Positions 1 through 6,807 are shown, counted from the first letter of the stretch. The stretch is 9,107 nucleotides of DNA from Sandaracinobacteroides sp041909755 (GCF_041909755.1 NZ_JAYRCW010000098.1:1-9107), one strand, 5' to 3'. Notes: generated from the letters alone by a model not told the origin. Numbers and translations are program-made.

Positions 1-1
1 C

Positions 2-688
2 TGGCGCGGCCATGGCGACAGCCAGTGGTCCGCCGACGGGGAGTACAAGACCCTCTCCTACATCTATGATCTCGCCCAGCTCATCCACCAGCTGAAGGTC
101 GAGCCCGTCACCATCGTCGCCCATTCCATGGGCGGCAACATCGCGCTGCGTTATGCGGGCCTCTACCCGGAAAAGGTCCGCCGCCTCGTCGCGATCGAGG
201 GGCTTGGCCCAAGCCCGAAGATGCTGGCCGAGCGCGAGGCCGTGGATTTCGCCGAACGCACCCGCGCCTGGATCGAAAAGAAGCGCGCCGCCGCCGGCCG
301 CACCCCCCGCCGCTATCCCAGCCAGGACGCCGCGCTCGCCCGCATGATGGAGGAAAACAAGCACCTCTCCGAGGATCAGGCCCGCCACCTCACCATCCAC
401 GGCGTCAACCAGAACGAGGACGGCACCTACAGCTGGAAGTTCGATCCCTATCTCAACATCTGGGGCGATTCAGACATGACGCAGACGCAGGTGGAAACGC
501 TCTGGTCCCGCATCAGCTGCCCCACCCTGCTGATGTATGGCGCCAACAGCTGGGCTTCGAACCCCGAGCGCGACGGCCGCATCCGCCACTTCGGCAACGC
601 CCGTGTCGTCGAATATGAAAATGCCGGCCACTGGCTGCACCACGACCAGTTCGATCGCTTCGTCGCCGACCTGAAGGCGTTTCTCTAG
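2..688 (+). CDS. alpha/beta hydrolase, 5'-truncated by the window edge
   Basis: This is the C-terminal 228 residues of an alpha/beta-hydrolase-fold protein; the start lies before the window. The frame is open from base 2 and begins with WRGHGDSQW, the usual RGHG-x-S segment after strand beta-4 in esterases, epoxide hydrolases and C-C hydrolases. The nucleophile elbow AHSMGG follows, with the serine at bases 125-127. A cap-like, charged helical stretch covers roughly visible residues 65-150. A late core strand reads CPTLLMYGANSW, and the catalytic histidine is probably that of AGHWLHH near the end. The usual acid after this late strand (G-x-x-D) is not obvious, since GANSW has Asn-Ser there, so the acid may sit elsewhere. 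It ends in TAG, 22 bp from the end of a convergent gene. Substrate unknown; the fold assignment is secure, the reaction is not. Confidence 0.87.
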   Translation, partial: WRGHGDSQWSADGEYKTLSYIYDLAQLIHQLKVEPVTIVAHSMGGNIALRYAGLYPEKVRRLVAIEGLGPSPKMLAEREAVDFAERTRAWIEKKRAAAGRTPRRYPSQDAALARMMEENKHLSEDQARHLTIHGVNQNEDGTYSWKFDPYLNIWGDSDMTQTQVETLWSRISCPTLLMYGANSWASNPERDGRIRHFGNARVVEYENAGHWLHHDQFDRFVADLKAFL

Positions 689-693
689 GCCGG

Positions 694-710
694 GCCGGGA
701 TGCCCCCGGC
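694..710. terminator. GC hairpin between convergent genes
   Basis: GCCGGG (694-699) pairs with CCCGGC (705-710) around the 5-nt loop ATGCC. It fills the 22-bp gap between the TAG of the plus-strand hydrolase and the TGA of the minus-strand TraB/GumN gene, a usual place for a shared bidirectional terminator. No T-run follows on either strand, so intrinsic termination is uncertain. In DNA this GC-rich such stems also arise by chance. Confidence 0.4.
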
Positions 711-1622
711 TCAATAGGGAACCGGCTCCGCCGTCAGCCCCCTGGCTTCCAGCAGCGCGCGCACATTGTCCGTCCCGATCAGGTGCCCCGTGCCGACCGC
801 CACGAACACCGTGCCCGGCCGGTCCAGCCGCTCGACGAGCTGGTCAACCCATCGCCGGTTGCGCTCCGTCAGAATGATGCGGGCCGTCTCCGGCGTGTCC
901 GCCATCCCGTCGTTCATCAGCCTGCCCGCGGCTTCCGCCTCGCCGGCCGCCCAATGGCCGATCAGCTCGTCCATCTGGTCCAACAGCCTGTCACCGTCGC
1001 GCACGAAGGACATCAGCGCGGCAACCTGCTCCTCGTCCGGAACGGAATCGAGCATCCGCATCTGCTCCTCCGCCGTCTCCAGCGCGGTGATCGACTTGCC
1101 CGCGGATTTCGCGGCCCCTTCCAGCACCCTCTCGACACCGCTCTGATAGGAAAGGCCGCGCCGCATATAGTCGGCCACCGCCAGGTTCATCGTGATGAAC
1201 CAGGGCTCGAACCTGTCGAGATCCGCGGGCGAGGCCCCCATCGCCGTCAGCCGCGCCGAATAGGCGGCATGGTCATCCGCGCTCAGCCGCTTCGCCATCG
1301 TCCGCCCGCCGGGATCCTGCGCAAGCTCCATCAGCAGCGGCGCCAGCGCGGCAGGGTCGTCCAGCGGCAGGATCTCCAGCATCAACTCGTCAGATGCGGC
1401 AAAGGCCCGGGCGATCCCCTCGTCGAACCACGACAGCCCCGGCTTCAGCATGTGCATGGTGCCGAACAGATAGATGGTCGTGTCCGCATCGCGGATCACC
1501 CAGAGGGCGGGATCCGCGTCAACGATCCCCCCGCGCTTCGTCACCCCGTCCGGCGCCGCGCCCGCAACGGACGGCAGCACCAAGGCAAACAGAACCAACA
1601 GCAAACGCACAAGCAACTTCAT
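711..1622 (-). CDS. TraB/GumN family protein, exported
   Basis: The 303-residue protein has the TraB/GumN (Tiki-like) signature. A GX2H motif, GTMH at about residues 54-57, sits in the strand-turn IYLFGTMH, and a second GX2H, GTGH at about 277-280, lies near the C terminus in VAVGTGHLIG. An acidic ELMLEI segment (Glu at about 83) lies between them. In animal Tiki proteins these GX2H His residues and an early Glu form a metal-dependent protease site; for bacterial members the activity is mostly undefined. The start is ATG at 1622: it gives a clear signal peptide (MKLLVRLLLVLFALVLPS, ending AGA-A), and AAGGA lies about 7 nt upstream. A longer frame from 1652 would put ten extra residues before the signal peptide. 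The protein is probably periplasmic. The gene lies 86 bp downstream of the TonB receptor gene on the same strand and may be its transcriptional neighbour. Confidence 0.88.
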   Translation of the reverse strand: MKLLVRLLLVLFALVLPSVAGAAPDGVTKRGGIVDADPALWVIRDADTTIYLFGTMHMLKPGLSWFDEGIARAFAASDELMLEILPLDDPAALAPLLMELAQDPGGRTMAKRLSADDHAAYSARLTAMGASPADLDRFEPWFITMNLAVADYMRRGLSYQSGVERVLEGAAKSAGKSITALETAEEQMRMLDSVPDEEQVAALMSFVRDGDRLLDQMDELIGHWAAGEAEAAGRLMNDGMADTPETARIILTERNRRWVDQLVERLDRPGTVFVAVGTGHLIGTDNVRALLEARGLTAEPVPY

Positions 1623-1708
1623 GACCCATCCTTCGGGCGCCGGTCGGGCCACCTTCGCCTGCTAGCCGAAACCCCGGCGCAGGCCCAGTGGCGGCACACC
1701 GGCGCCGG

Positions 1709-3685
1709 TCAGCGCTCCACCCGCAGCCCCACCCACAGCGTGCGCGGGGTGCCTAGGTCGATGGAGCCGCCCGCATTGCGCGTCACCACCGTCTCGTCGA
1801 ACAGGTTTTCGGCCCGCCCGGTCAGCGACAGGCCGGGGCGCAGCTCCAGCCGCCCGTAAAGATCCAGCGTCGTCGCAGGCGGCAGCCGGTCCGTCTCCAG
1901 GTCATCCTCATATTGCGCGCCCACATGCCGCAGCGTGGCAGACAGGTCGGCCCCCTCCACGGGCCGCCAGGCCGCTGTCGCAGACAGCATCAGGTCCGGC
2001 ACCTGCGCAGGCCGCATCCCGTCCATCGCGGTGCCGCCCGCCCGCACCCGGCTGTGCGTCCAGGCCAGGCTTCCCGAAAGGTCGATGGCACCGATCCACA
2101 GCGCGCCGGTCGCCTCCAGCCCCCGCGCCGCGATCGCGGAAACATTGCGCCGCTGCCGCAGGTTGGGGCCAACCGTCACATTGGCGATGGCGTCGCGCAC
2201 CCGGTTGTCGAACAGCGTCAGCGCCAGCCGCATCGTCGGCAGCGGCTGGAACTCCACGCCGCCTTCAACCCCTTCCAGCCGCTCCGGCTTCAGCGCCGAA
2301 TTCGCCTCCGTCGTCACCGGGAACACCACGAACGGGCGATACAGCTCGTTCAGCGTCGGCAAGCGGAAGTTGGAATAGGCCGCCGCCCGCAGGCTCAGCG
2401 CCCCCGTCGCCCGCCACAGCAGCCCGGCGCGGCCGCTCACCCGCCAGTCGCTGCGGTCCGGAAACTTGCTCGTCAGCGTCGGCGCCCCGGCGGCATTGCG
2501 GCTTTCATAACGGCCGTTGCGGATCGCCCAATGGTCCAGCCGCGCGCCGCCCGTCAGCACCAGTTCACCCAGCGTCCAGTCATCCTCCACGAACAGCCCC
2601 GCCGAAAGCTGGTCGCCGCCCGCAAGTCTCCGCGCGGCGACGGCGCCGGTGGCCGCGTTGAACGCGGTCTCGAACATCGTCCCTTCGGCCCGGCGCAGGT
2701 CCCCGCCCAGCCGCAGCAGATGCGCGTCGCCCACCGGCGGGCGCAGCTCCAGCTTGCCGCCAACGCCCGTCGCCGGCGTGTTGCGCTGGTCCAGCGTGGG
2801 CCGGAAGGTCGTGGCGCTCACCACGATATTGGTGAAGTTCCGCGCCTGCACATAGGCCAGCGCATCCACCTGCCACGCCCCGCGCGAAACCAGCCGGATG
2901 CTGGCGTCCTGCCCCTCGCTCGTCGAATCCGCGCCCTTGAAGCGCAGCGTCCGCGCATCGCCGAACAGCAGCACCCGCGCCTGGATCTCCGCCTCGCCCG
3001 CCGGCACCACCGCCCGGCCAGACAGGCTCCACCCATCGTTCGCCGCCCGCGCCGATGCCGGCACCCGCTGCGCCGCAGGCGTCGTCCAGAACCCGTCGGA
3101 TCGGTCCCACCGGCCCGACAGGCTGGCATGGCCGCCGCCCAGGTCCGCGGTCACTCCGCCCAGCAGCCCGGTCGATCCATGGCTGCCCGCTTCCGCCTGA
3201 ACCAGCGCATCGGGCAGCGCCGCCCGGTCCGCGCTCAACAGCTCGATCGTTCCCGCAACCGCGCCCGATGCAAAGGCGCCCGATCCGCCGCCACGCGTCA
3301 CCCGCACGGCCCCCAGCCGCTCGGGCGCCAGAGCAGTGAAGGGGATATGGCCGAAGAAGGGGTCCGCAACCGGCACGCCGTCCAGCGTCACCAGCGCCCG
3401 GCTGGCGGCGTTCCCGCCCAGCGCCCGCAATGTCGCGCCCTGCGCAGACGGGTTGGCAGATCGGCTGTCAGAGCGGCGGAACTGCTGGAACCCCGCCACG
3501 TCCAGCAGCGCGGTTTCCAGCCGCCCGGCCTCCGCCAGCCGCGCGCCGTCGATCAGCACCGATCCATAAGCGGGCATGCCCGGCCCGGCCGCAAGGCCGC
3601 GCCCCAGCACCAGGATCTCGCCGGGATCAGCCGCCAGGGCGGCCGGCGCCATCAGCGCCGCACAGGAAACAGCCAGGGTCCGCAT
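1709..3685 (-). CDS. TonB-dependent outer-membrane receptor
   Basis: This is a 658-residue TonB-dependent receptor for active uptake of a scarce ligand (siderophore, cobalamin, sugar or other; not determinable here) across the outer membrane. A signal peptide (MRTLAVSCAALMAPAALA) is followed by a TonB-box-like EILVLG at about residues 23-28. The plug domain runs to roughly residue 150 and includes ATLRALGGNAASRALVTLDG and VRVTRGGGSGAFASGAVAG. The rest is a typical barrel of alternating amphipathic strands, including AYSNFRLPTLNELYRPF and RAENLFDE near the C terminus. The start is ATG at 3685 because AGGAGG lies 5 nt upstream and the signal peptide begins there; the frame runs further upstream only as a shadow of the dehydrogenase gene. 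The last strand ends WVGLRVER, lacking the usual terminal Phe/aromatic. The gene starts 59 bp after the class III dehydrogenase, so co-transcription is likely. Confidence 0.92.
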   Translation of the reverse strand: MRTLAVSCAALMAPAALAADPGEILVLGRGLAAGPGMPAYGSVLIDGARLAEAGRLETALLDVAGFQQFRRSDSRSANPSAQGATLRALGGNAASRALVTLDGVPVADPFFGHIPFTALAPERLGAVRVTRGGGSGAFASGAVAGTIELLSADRAALPDALVQAEAGSHGSTGLLGGVTADLGGGHASLSGRWDRSDGFWTTPAAQRVPASARAANDGWSLSGRAVVPAGEAEIQARVLLFGDARTLRFKGADSTSEGQDASIRLVSRGAWQVDALAYVQARNFTNIVVSATTFRPTLDQRNTPATGVGGKLELRPPVGDAHLLRLGGDLRRAEGTMFETAFNAATGAVAARRLAGGDQLSAGLFVEDDWTLGELVLTGGARLDHWAIRNGRYESRNAAGAPTLTSKFPDRSDWRVSGRAGLLWRATGALSLRAAAYSNFRLPTLNELYRPFVVFPVTTEANSALKPERLEGVEGGVEFQPLPTMRLALTLFDNRVRDAIANVTVGPNLRQRRNVSAIAARGLEATGALWIGAIDLSGSLAWTHSRVRAGGTAMDGMRPAQVPDLMLSATAAWRPVEGADLSATLRHVGAQYEDDLETDRLPPATTLDLYGRLELRPGLSLTGRAENLFDETVVTRNAGGSIDLGTPRTLWVGLRVER

Positions 3686-3744
3686 GCCGGCCTCCTGCGG
3701 GCTTCGCGCCGGGCGCGCAAGCATCGGAAACGTCAGGCGCAGCC

Positions 3745-4800
3745 TCAGAAAAGGATGACGCTGCGGATGCTTTCGCCCCGGTGCATCAGGTCGAACGCCT
3801 CGTTGATCCGCTCCAGCGGCAGCCGGTGGGTGATCATCGGGTCGATCTCGATCTTGCCGTTCATGTACCAGTCCACGATCCGCGGCACATCCGTCCGCCC
3901 CTTGGCGCCGCCAAAGGCGGTTCCGCGCCAGTTGCGCCCCGTCACCAGCTGGAAGGGCCGCGTGGCGATTTCCTTGCCCGCCTCGGCCACGCCGATGATG
4001 ATGGAGGTGCCCCAGCCCCGGTGGCAGCATTCCAGCGCGGTCCGCATCACCTCGGTGTTGCCGGTCGCATCAAAGCTATAGTCCGCGCCCCCGTCCGTCA
4101 GCGCCAGAACTTCCGCGATCACGTCCTCGCGGCTCTTGCCGGCGCCGTTGATGAAGTGCGTCATGCCGAACTTCCGGCCCCAGGCCTCCCGGTCCGGGTT
4201 GATGTCCACGCCCACGATCACGTCGGCGCCCACCATCCGCGCGCCCTGGATCACGTTCAGCCCGATGCCGCCCAGCCCGAACACAACGACCTTCTCGCCC
4301 ACCTGCACCTTGGCGGTGTTCGTTACCGCGCCCACCCCCGTCGTCACCCCGCAACCGATGTAGCAGCTGGTGTCGAACGGCGCGTCGTCGCGCACCTTCG
4401 CCACCGCGATCTCCGGCAGCACGGTGAAGTTCGAAAAGGTCGAGCAGCCCATATAGTGGCCCTGCGTGGCGCGGATCGCGGTGCAGAGGTTGGTCTTGCC
4501 CGAAAGGCAGCTTTTGCACTGGCGGCATTCCGGCGTGTACAGCGGGATCACATGATCCCCCGGCTTCACCGAGGTGACGCCCGCGCCAACCTCCACCACG
4601 ATCCCTGCGCCCTCATGGCCCAGGATGGAGGGGAAGATGCCTTCGGAATCCAGCCCGTCCAGCGTGTAGGCATCGGTGTGGCAGACGCCGGTGGCCTTGA
4701 TCTCCACCATCACCTCACCCGCTTTCGGGCCGTCCAGGTCCACCTCCACGATTTCCAGCGGCTTCTTCGCCTCGAAGGCGACGGCGGCACGTGTCTTCAT
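3745..4800 (-). CDS. frmA: S-(hydroxymethyl)glutathione dehydrogenase / class III alcohol dehydrogenase, internally shortened
   Basis: Zinc medium-chain dehydrogenase of class III. The family oxidises S-hydroxymethylglutathione, formed from formaldehyde and GSH, with NAD+ in the cytoplasm, and also reduces S-nitrosoglutathione. Catalytic zinc ligands are Cys40 (GVCHTD), His62 (GHEGAG) and Cys150 (GCGVTTG). Structural zinc cysteines are 92, 95, 98 and 106. The Rossmann motif GLGGIG is at 175-180, with Asp199 (GVDINPD) favouring NAD. ATRPFQLVTGR, GTAFGG and a C-terminal GESIRSVILF are diagnostic of the class. The protein is 351 residues, whereas the family is about 370. The difference is a single gap: IRATQG runs straight into HYMG at 4459/4458, omitting the roughly 19 residues (KGLMPDGTSRF... 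in relatives) usually found there. ATG at 4800 has AAAGGG about 6 nt upstream; an in-frame TTG two codons earlier is less likely. No S-formylglutathione hydrolase gene is adjacent. Confidence 0.93.
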   Translation of the reverse strand: MKTRAAVAFEAKKPLEIVEVDLDGPKAGEVMVEIKATGVCHTDAYTLDGLDSEGIFPSILGHEGAGIVVEVGAGVTSVKPGDHVIPLYTPECRQCKSCLSGKTNLCTAIRATQGHYMGCSTFSNFTVLPEIAVAKVRDDAPFDTSCYIGCGVTTGVGAVTNTAKVQVGEKVVVFGLGGIGLNVIQGARMVGADVIVGVDINPDREAWGRKFGMTHFINGAGKSREDVIAEVLALTDGGADYSFDATGNTEVMRTALECCHRGWGTSIIIGVAEAGKEIATRPFQLVTGRNWRGTAFGGAKGRTDVPRIVDWYMNGKIEIDPMITHRLPLERINEAFDLMHRGESIRSVILF

Positions 4801-4816
4801 GGTCAACCCTTTCTGC

Positions 4817-4850
4817 CCCGGCCCGCAGGCCGCCCGGTCAATGGGCCGGG
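4817..4850 (-). repeat. inverted repeat in the leader of the class III dehydrogenase gene
   Basis: CCCGGCCC (4817-4824) and GGGCCGGG (4843-4850) are exact reverse complements separated by 18 bp, lying 17 to 50 bp upstream of the dehydrogenase ATG. This could be the end hairpin of the upstream hydrolase transcript, a leader structure, or chance in GC-rich DNA. The remaining 104 bp to the hydrolase stop shows no clear promoter. No T-run follows. Confidence 0.3.
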
Positions 4851-4954
4851 CCTAGCGAATGACAGGCGGCAGGGGCAAGGGCAGGCGCAAATGTTTCCCG
4901 CTGCCGGAAGGCAATCGCCACCCCGTCAGCGCGGATCATCGGCATTGCCTCGGC

Positions 4955-6013
4955 TCAGGGTCGTCCGGCCCCCTCGTCGGCCGTGCCAGTGCGAAACTGT
5001 TCGAAGAAGGCAAGCGTCCGCTCCAGCATGTCCGGCGCGTTCAGCGTCATCGAGTGGGTGTCGCCCTCATAGATGTGCAGGGCGAATGGCGTGCCGGCCT
5101 TGTTCAGCCCCTGCGCCACGTCGAGCGCGTCCTTGACCGGCACGCGCCAGTCGGCGGTGCCATGAAACAGGATCGTGGGCACCTTGATCTCATCCGCCCA
5201 CAAAATGGCAGATCGGCGGTCCAGCGCGGCCTCCGGGTCTGCGGCATAGTCCGTCATCATGCGGGCCCGCATCGGTATCAACTTCGGCCGCTTCGCGTCG
5301 CGCACACTGCCGGCGCCGGCCCGGATGGCCATGGCGCGCATCGGAAACCCTTCCCGCGCCAGCATATAGGCCTGCATCCCCCCGCGGGAGCCGCCGAACA
5401 AGAAGGTCTGCGACGTGTCGACATAGCCCAGCGATTGCGCCAGCGGCACCAGGTTCCGGACATCGTCGAGGTCACCCCGGCTGCCAAAGCCATCAGAGCC
5501 ATCGCTGCCCGGCCCGCCGCGATACTGCGTGGCAAGCACCACATAGCCGGCCTTCAGAAGGGCGTGCCAGCCCTGGTACGTCCATGGGTGCATCGGTCCG
5601 AACTTGTTGTTGCCGCCGCGCAGCGCGATCAGCAGCGGCAGGCGCTTGCCTTCGGTGTCGATGGGCTTCCACAACAGCCCGGCGATCCGCAAGCCGCCGC
5701 TCGCGTAGCTGATCACCCGGCATTCGAAGCCGCGATAGGCCAGCCCCTCCTCGATCCGGGCCCGATCCGAAAGCGCCGCCGCCAGCTGTGCATCGCTGAT
5801 CGGCGGCATGACCAGATTTTCCTCACGCGCCGCCTCCACCTCGCTGTCGAGGTTCGTGCGGACCATTCGGACGACGTCCTCGTAGGAGCGGTTCGGATCG
5901 GGCGGACAAGGTTCGGAGGACAGCAGCGTGCCATCCGGGGCATCAGTTTGCGCCAGCGCCGGCCCTGAGGCGAGTCCGAGCAGGCAGAGAAGCAGAAGCA
6001 GGCGCCGGATCAC
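4955..6013 (-). CDS. secreted S9-like alpha/beta hydrolase (prolyl-oligopeptidase-type serine hydrolase)
   Basis: This is a 352-residue exported serine hydrolase with a single alpha/beta-hydrolase domain. The nucleophile elbow is GGSRGG (Ser209), the acid Asp288 in HGTADWRVP and the base His320 in EGDTHSM. The order and spacing match the catalytic domain of S9/dienelactone-type hydrolases, including the YRGGPGSDG turn and the LDDVRNLV segment before the elbow. A region of about 90 residues before the domain (PNRSYEDVVRMVRTNLDSE...) is helical and of unknown role. I chose GTG at 6013: it gives a compact signal peptide (VIRRLLLLLCLLGLASGPALA|Q) and GGAG lies 5 nt upstream. ATG at 6094, also with a G-rich upstream stretch, would give a long 27-residue extension before the hydrophobic core. 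The substrate is unknown; peptidase or esterase activity is possible. The dehydrogenase gene follows 154 bp downstream on the same strand. Confidence 0.85.
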   Translation of the reverse strand: MIRRLLLLLCLLGLASGPALAQTDAPDGTLLSSEPCPPDPNRSYEDVVRMVRTNLDSEVEAAREENLVMPPISDAQLAAALSDRARIEEGLAYRGFECRVISYASGGLRIAGLLWKPIDTEGKRLPLLIALRGGNNKFGPMHPWTYQGWHALLKAGYVVLATQYRGGPGSDGSDGFGSRGDLDDVRNLVPLAQSLGYVDTSQTFLFGGSRGGMQAYMLAREGFPMRAMAIRAGAGSVRDAKRPKLIPMRARMMTDYAADPEAALDRRSAILWADEIKVPTILFHGTADWRVPVKDALDVAQGLNKAGTPFALHIYEGDTHSMTLNAPDMLERTLAFFEQFRTGTADEGAGRP

Positions 6014-6152
6014 CCCGGCTCCCCCCACCGCATAAGCCGGCCGGCGGGCGACTTTCTGATCCCGATGGAAATTGGAAATGAACATGTGGCCCATAAACAC
6101 CCCCCGATTGCAGTGGTGACACAAGCAGAAGCGCGACGCCAGAGAGAGGCGG

Positions 6153-6171
6153 GCAGCTTTCGGGAAGCTGC
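6153..6171 (-). repeat. 7-bp stem-loop upstream of the secreted hydrolase gene
   Basis: GCAGCTT (6153-6159) and AAGCTGC (6165-6171) form a perfect 7-bp stem with a 5-nt loop (TCGGG on the plus strand). It lies 59 bp upstream of the alternative hydrolase ATG (6094) and 140 bp upstream of the preferred GTG (6013), so it would be in the 5' leader if transcription starts further upstream. No T-run follows on either strand, so a simple terminator is unlikely. Confidence 0.35.
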
Positions 6172-6408
6172 GGGAACGGTTTGAACGACCGAATTGGGGG
6201 CGCAAAGCTGACGGCCCTCACGCCGTCCGCGGCTGATTCCATGGCTCTGCTCGTGGCAAGAATCGCGACAGCGCACCCGGTGGGGCGAACCCACCGATTT
6301 TTCGTTCCACAATGACAAATTGACAGAAACTGGCGGAGAGGGAGGGATAGCACGCCATCTGTATTTTATCGATAACAATCAATTGGTTACAGAATGCCCT
6401 CGTCGAGA

Positions 6409-6432
6409 TTTGTAGCAACTTTTGTAGCAGCA
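6409..6432. repeat. two-copy 12-nt tandem repeat
   Basis: TTTGTAGCAACT (6409-6420) is followed directly by TTTGTAGCAGCA (6421-6432); the first nine bases are identical. It lies in the AT-richer part of the intergenic stretch. It may be a pair of regulator half-sites or simply replication slippage. Confidence 0.4.
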
Positions 6433-6498
6433 TTCAAAATTGCAAGTCAGGTGGCTAGTCTCGGCCGAATCCCTGGTGCAGGCCCATGGTCGATCCAG

Positions 6499-6511
6499 CG
6501 CGTTCAACGCG
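6499..6511. repeat. 13-bp near-palindrome CGCGTT-C-AACGCG
   Basis: Perfect 6-bp arms around one central base. It ends two bases before the tRNA-like T loop, which is about where a variable arm of a serine or leucine tRNA would lie. It could equally be a protein-binding site, and is too tight to form a full hairpin without opening the inner pairs. Confidence 0.35.
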
Positions 6512-6512
6512 A

Positions 6513-6536
6513 GTTCGATTCCTGATCTGTCCGCCA
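6513..6536 (+). other. tRNA 3'-end-like sequence (degenerate; possible attachment-site remnant)
   Basis: GTTCGATTC (6513-6521) matches tRNA positions 53-61 (G53, T54-T55-C56, purine 57, A58, C61). Four bases, then seven, then G and CCA follow (6522-6525, 6526-6532, 6533, 6534-6536), exactly the tRNA spacing from T loop to encoded CCA. The T stem is broken: 49-65 (G/A) and 52-62 (A/C) do not pair. No 5' acceptor strand complementary to TCTGTCC is found nearby, so this is not a working tRNA. Such partial tRNA ends are often left by integration at tRNA genes, but no integrase is visible. Chance remains possible. Confidence 0.3.
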
Positions 6537-6747
6537 AAGCCAGGGCTCAAATGGCAGAAATGGGGCCGGTTGCCGACTGACCGATCTTAAGCGTCAGGGA
6601 CCAGATAGCTGCCGTGGCACCGGAACACCTCGTAACGGCCGCTACGACTGTTGCAAAACGCCCCAGCCCCAAGGATCGCGTCGTCAACAAGGGTAGCAGC
6701 CCGCGCAGGCTTTGGTGAACTGTGCAAATCCAACCAGCGAGATGTGC

Positions 6748-6776
6748 TTGCATCGAACCTCATACGGGCACATACT
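6748..6776 (+). promoter_or_regulatory. candidate sigma-70-type promoter of the HxlR operon
   Basis: A -35-like TTGCAT (6748-6753) and a -10-like CATACT (6771-6776) are separated by exactly 17 bp. The matches to consensus are modest (3/6 and 4/6). Position, 31 bp before the ATG at 6808, and overlap of the -10 with the inverted repeat at 6774-6790 support it. Confidence 0.4.
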
Positions 6777-6790
6777 TCAGTCATTGAAGT
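6774..6790. promoter_or_regulatory. 6-5-6 inverted repeat, candidate HxlR operator
   Basis: ACTTCAGTCATTGAAGT consists of perfect 6-bp arms ACTTCA/TGAAGT around a 5-bp centre. It overlaps the candidate -10 element and ends 17 bp before the ATG of the HxlR-type regulator gene. HxlR/MarR-like dimeric winged-helix proteins bind such dyads and commonly repress their own operons; autoregulation here is an inference from position. Confidence 0.5.
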
Positions 6791-6807
6791 GATTCGCTGG
6801 ACGTTTG

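Larger units (their letters stand above)
6014..6807. other. long non-coding interval between divergent gene blocks
   Basis: This 794-bp stretch separates the minus-strand hydrolase from the plus-strand HxlR operon. It must hold the start signals for both directions. From about 6300 to 6460 it is visibly AT-richer than the rest of the window. Open frames of 60-136 codons occur on the minus strand (for example 6587-6844 and 5943-6353), but they overlap genes, lack ribosome sites I can see and match no family I recognise. Structures noted separately are a hairpin at 6153-6171, a tandem repeat at 6409-6432, a tRNA-3'-end-like stretch at 6513-6536, and a promoter with inverted repeat at 6748-6790. 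No integrase or transposase remnant was recognised. Confidence 0.7.

Noticed and set aside
1698..1709. 12-bp perfect palindrome ACCGGCGCCGGT at the stop of the TonB receptor gene
   Set aside because: It has no loop and no T-run, and such palindromes of C and G are frequent by chance at this base composition.
3686..4030. N-terminal extension of the TonB receptor frame up to 4030
   Set aside because: It runs out of frame through the dehydrogenase gene, and the signal peptide with AGGAGG places the start at 3685.
1913..4081. 722-codon plus-strand open frame antisense to the TonB receptor and dehydrogenase genes
   Set aside because: It is Arg/Pro/Gln-rich with no recognisable domain, and lies opposite two well-supported genes. 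Long antisense frames are expected in GC-rich DNA.
3430..5136. 568-codon plus-strand open frame opposite the dehydrogenase gene, and a similar one at 783-1859 opposite the TraB/GumN gene
   Set aside because: His/Arg/Pro-rich mirror translations of real minus-strand genes, with no family motif.
5943..6433. Minus-strand open frames of 71-136 codons upstream of the secreted hydrolase
   Set aside because: They overlap each other in different frames and have no motifs or consistent codon use.
6460..6536. A complete tRNA gene ending at 6536
   Set aside because: The D and anticodon arms do not fold, two T-stem pairs are mismatched and no 5' acceptor strand matches; only the 3' geometry fits.
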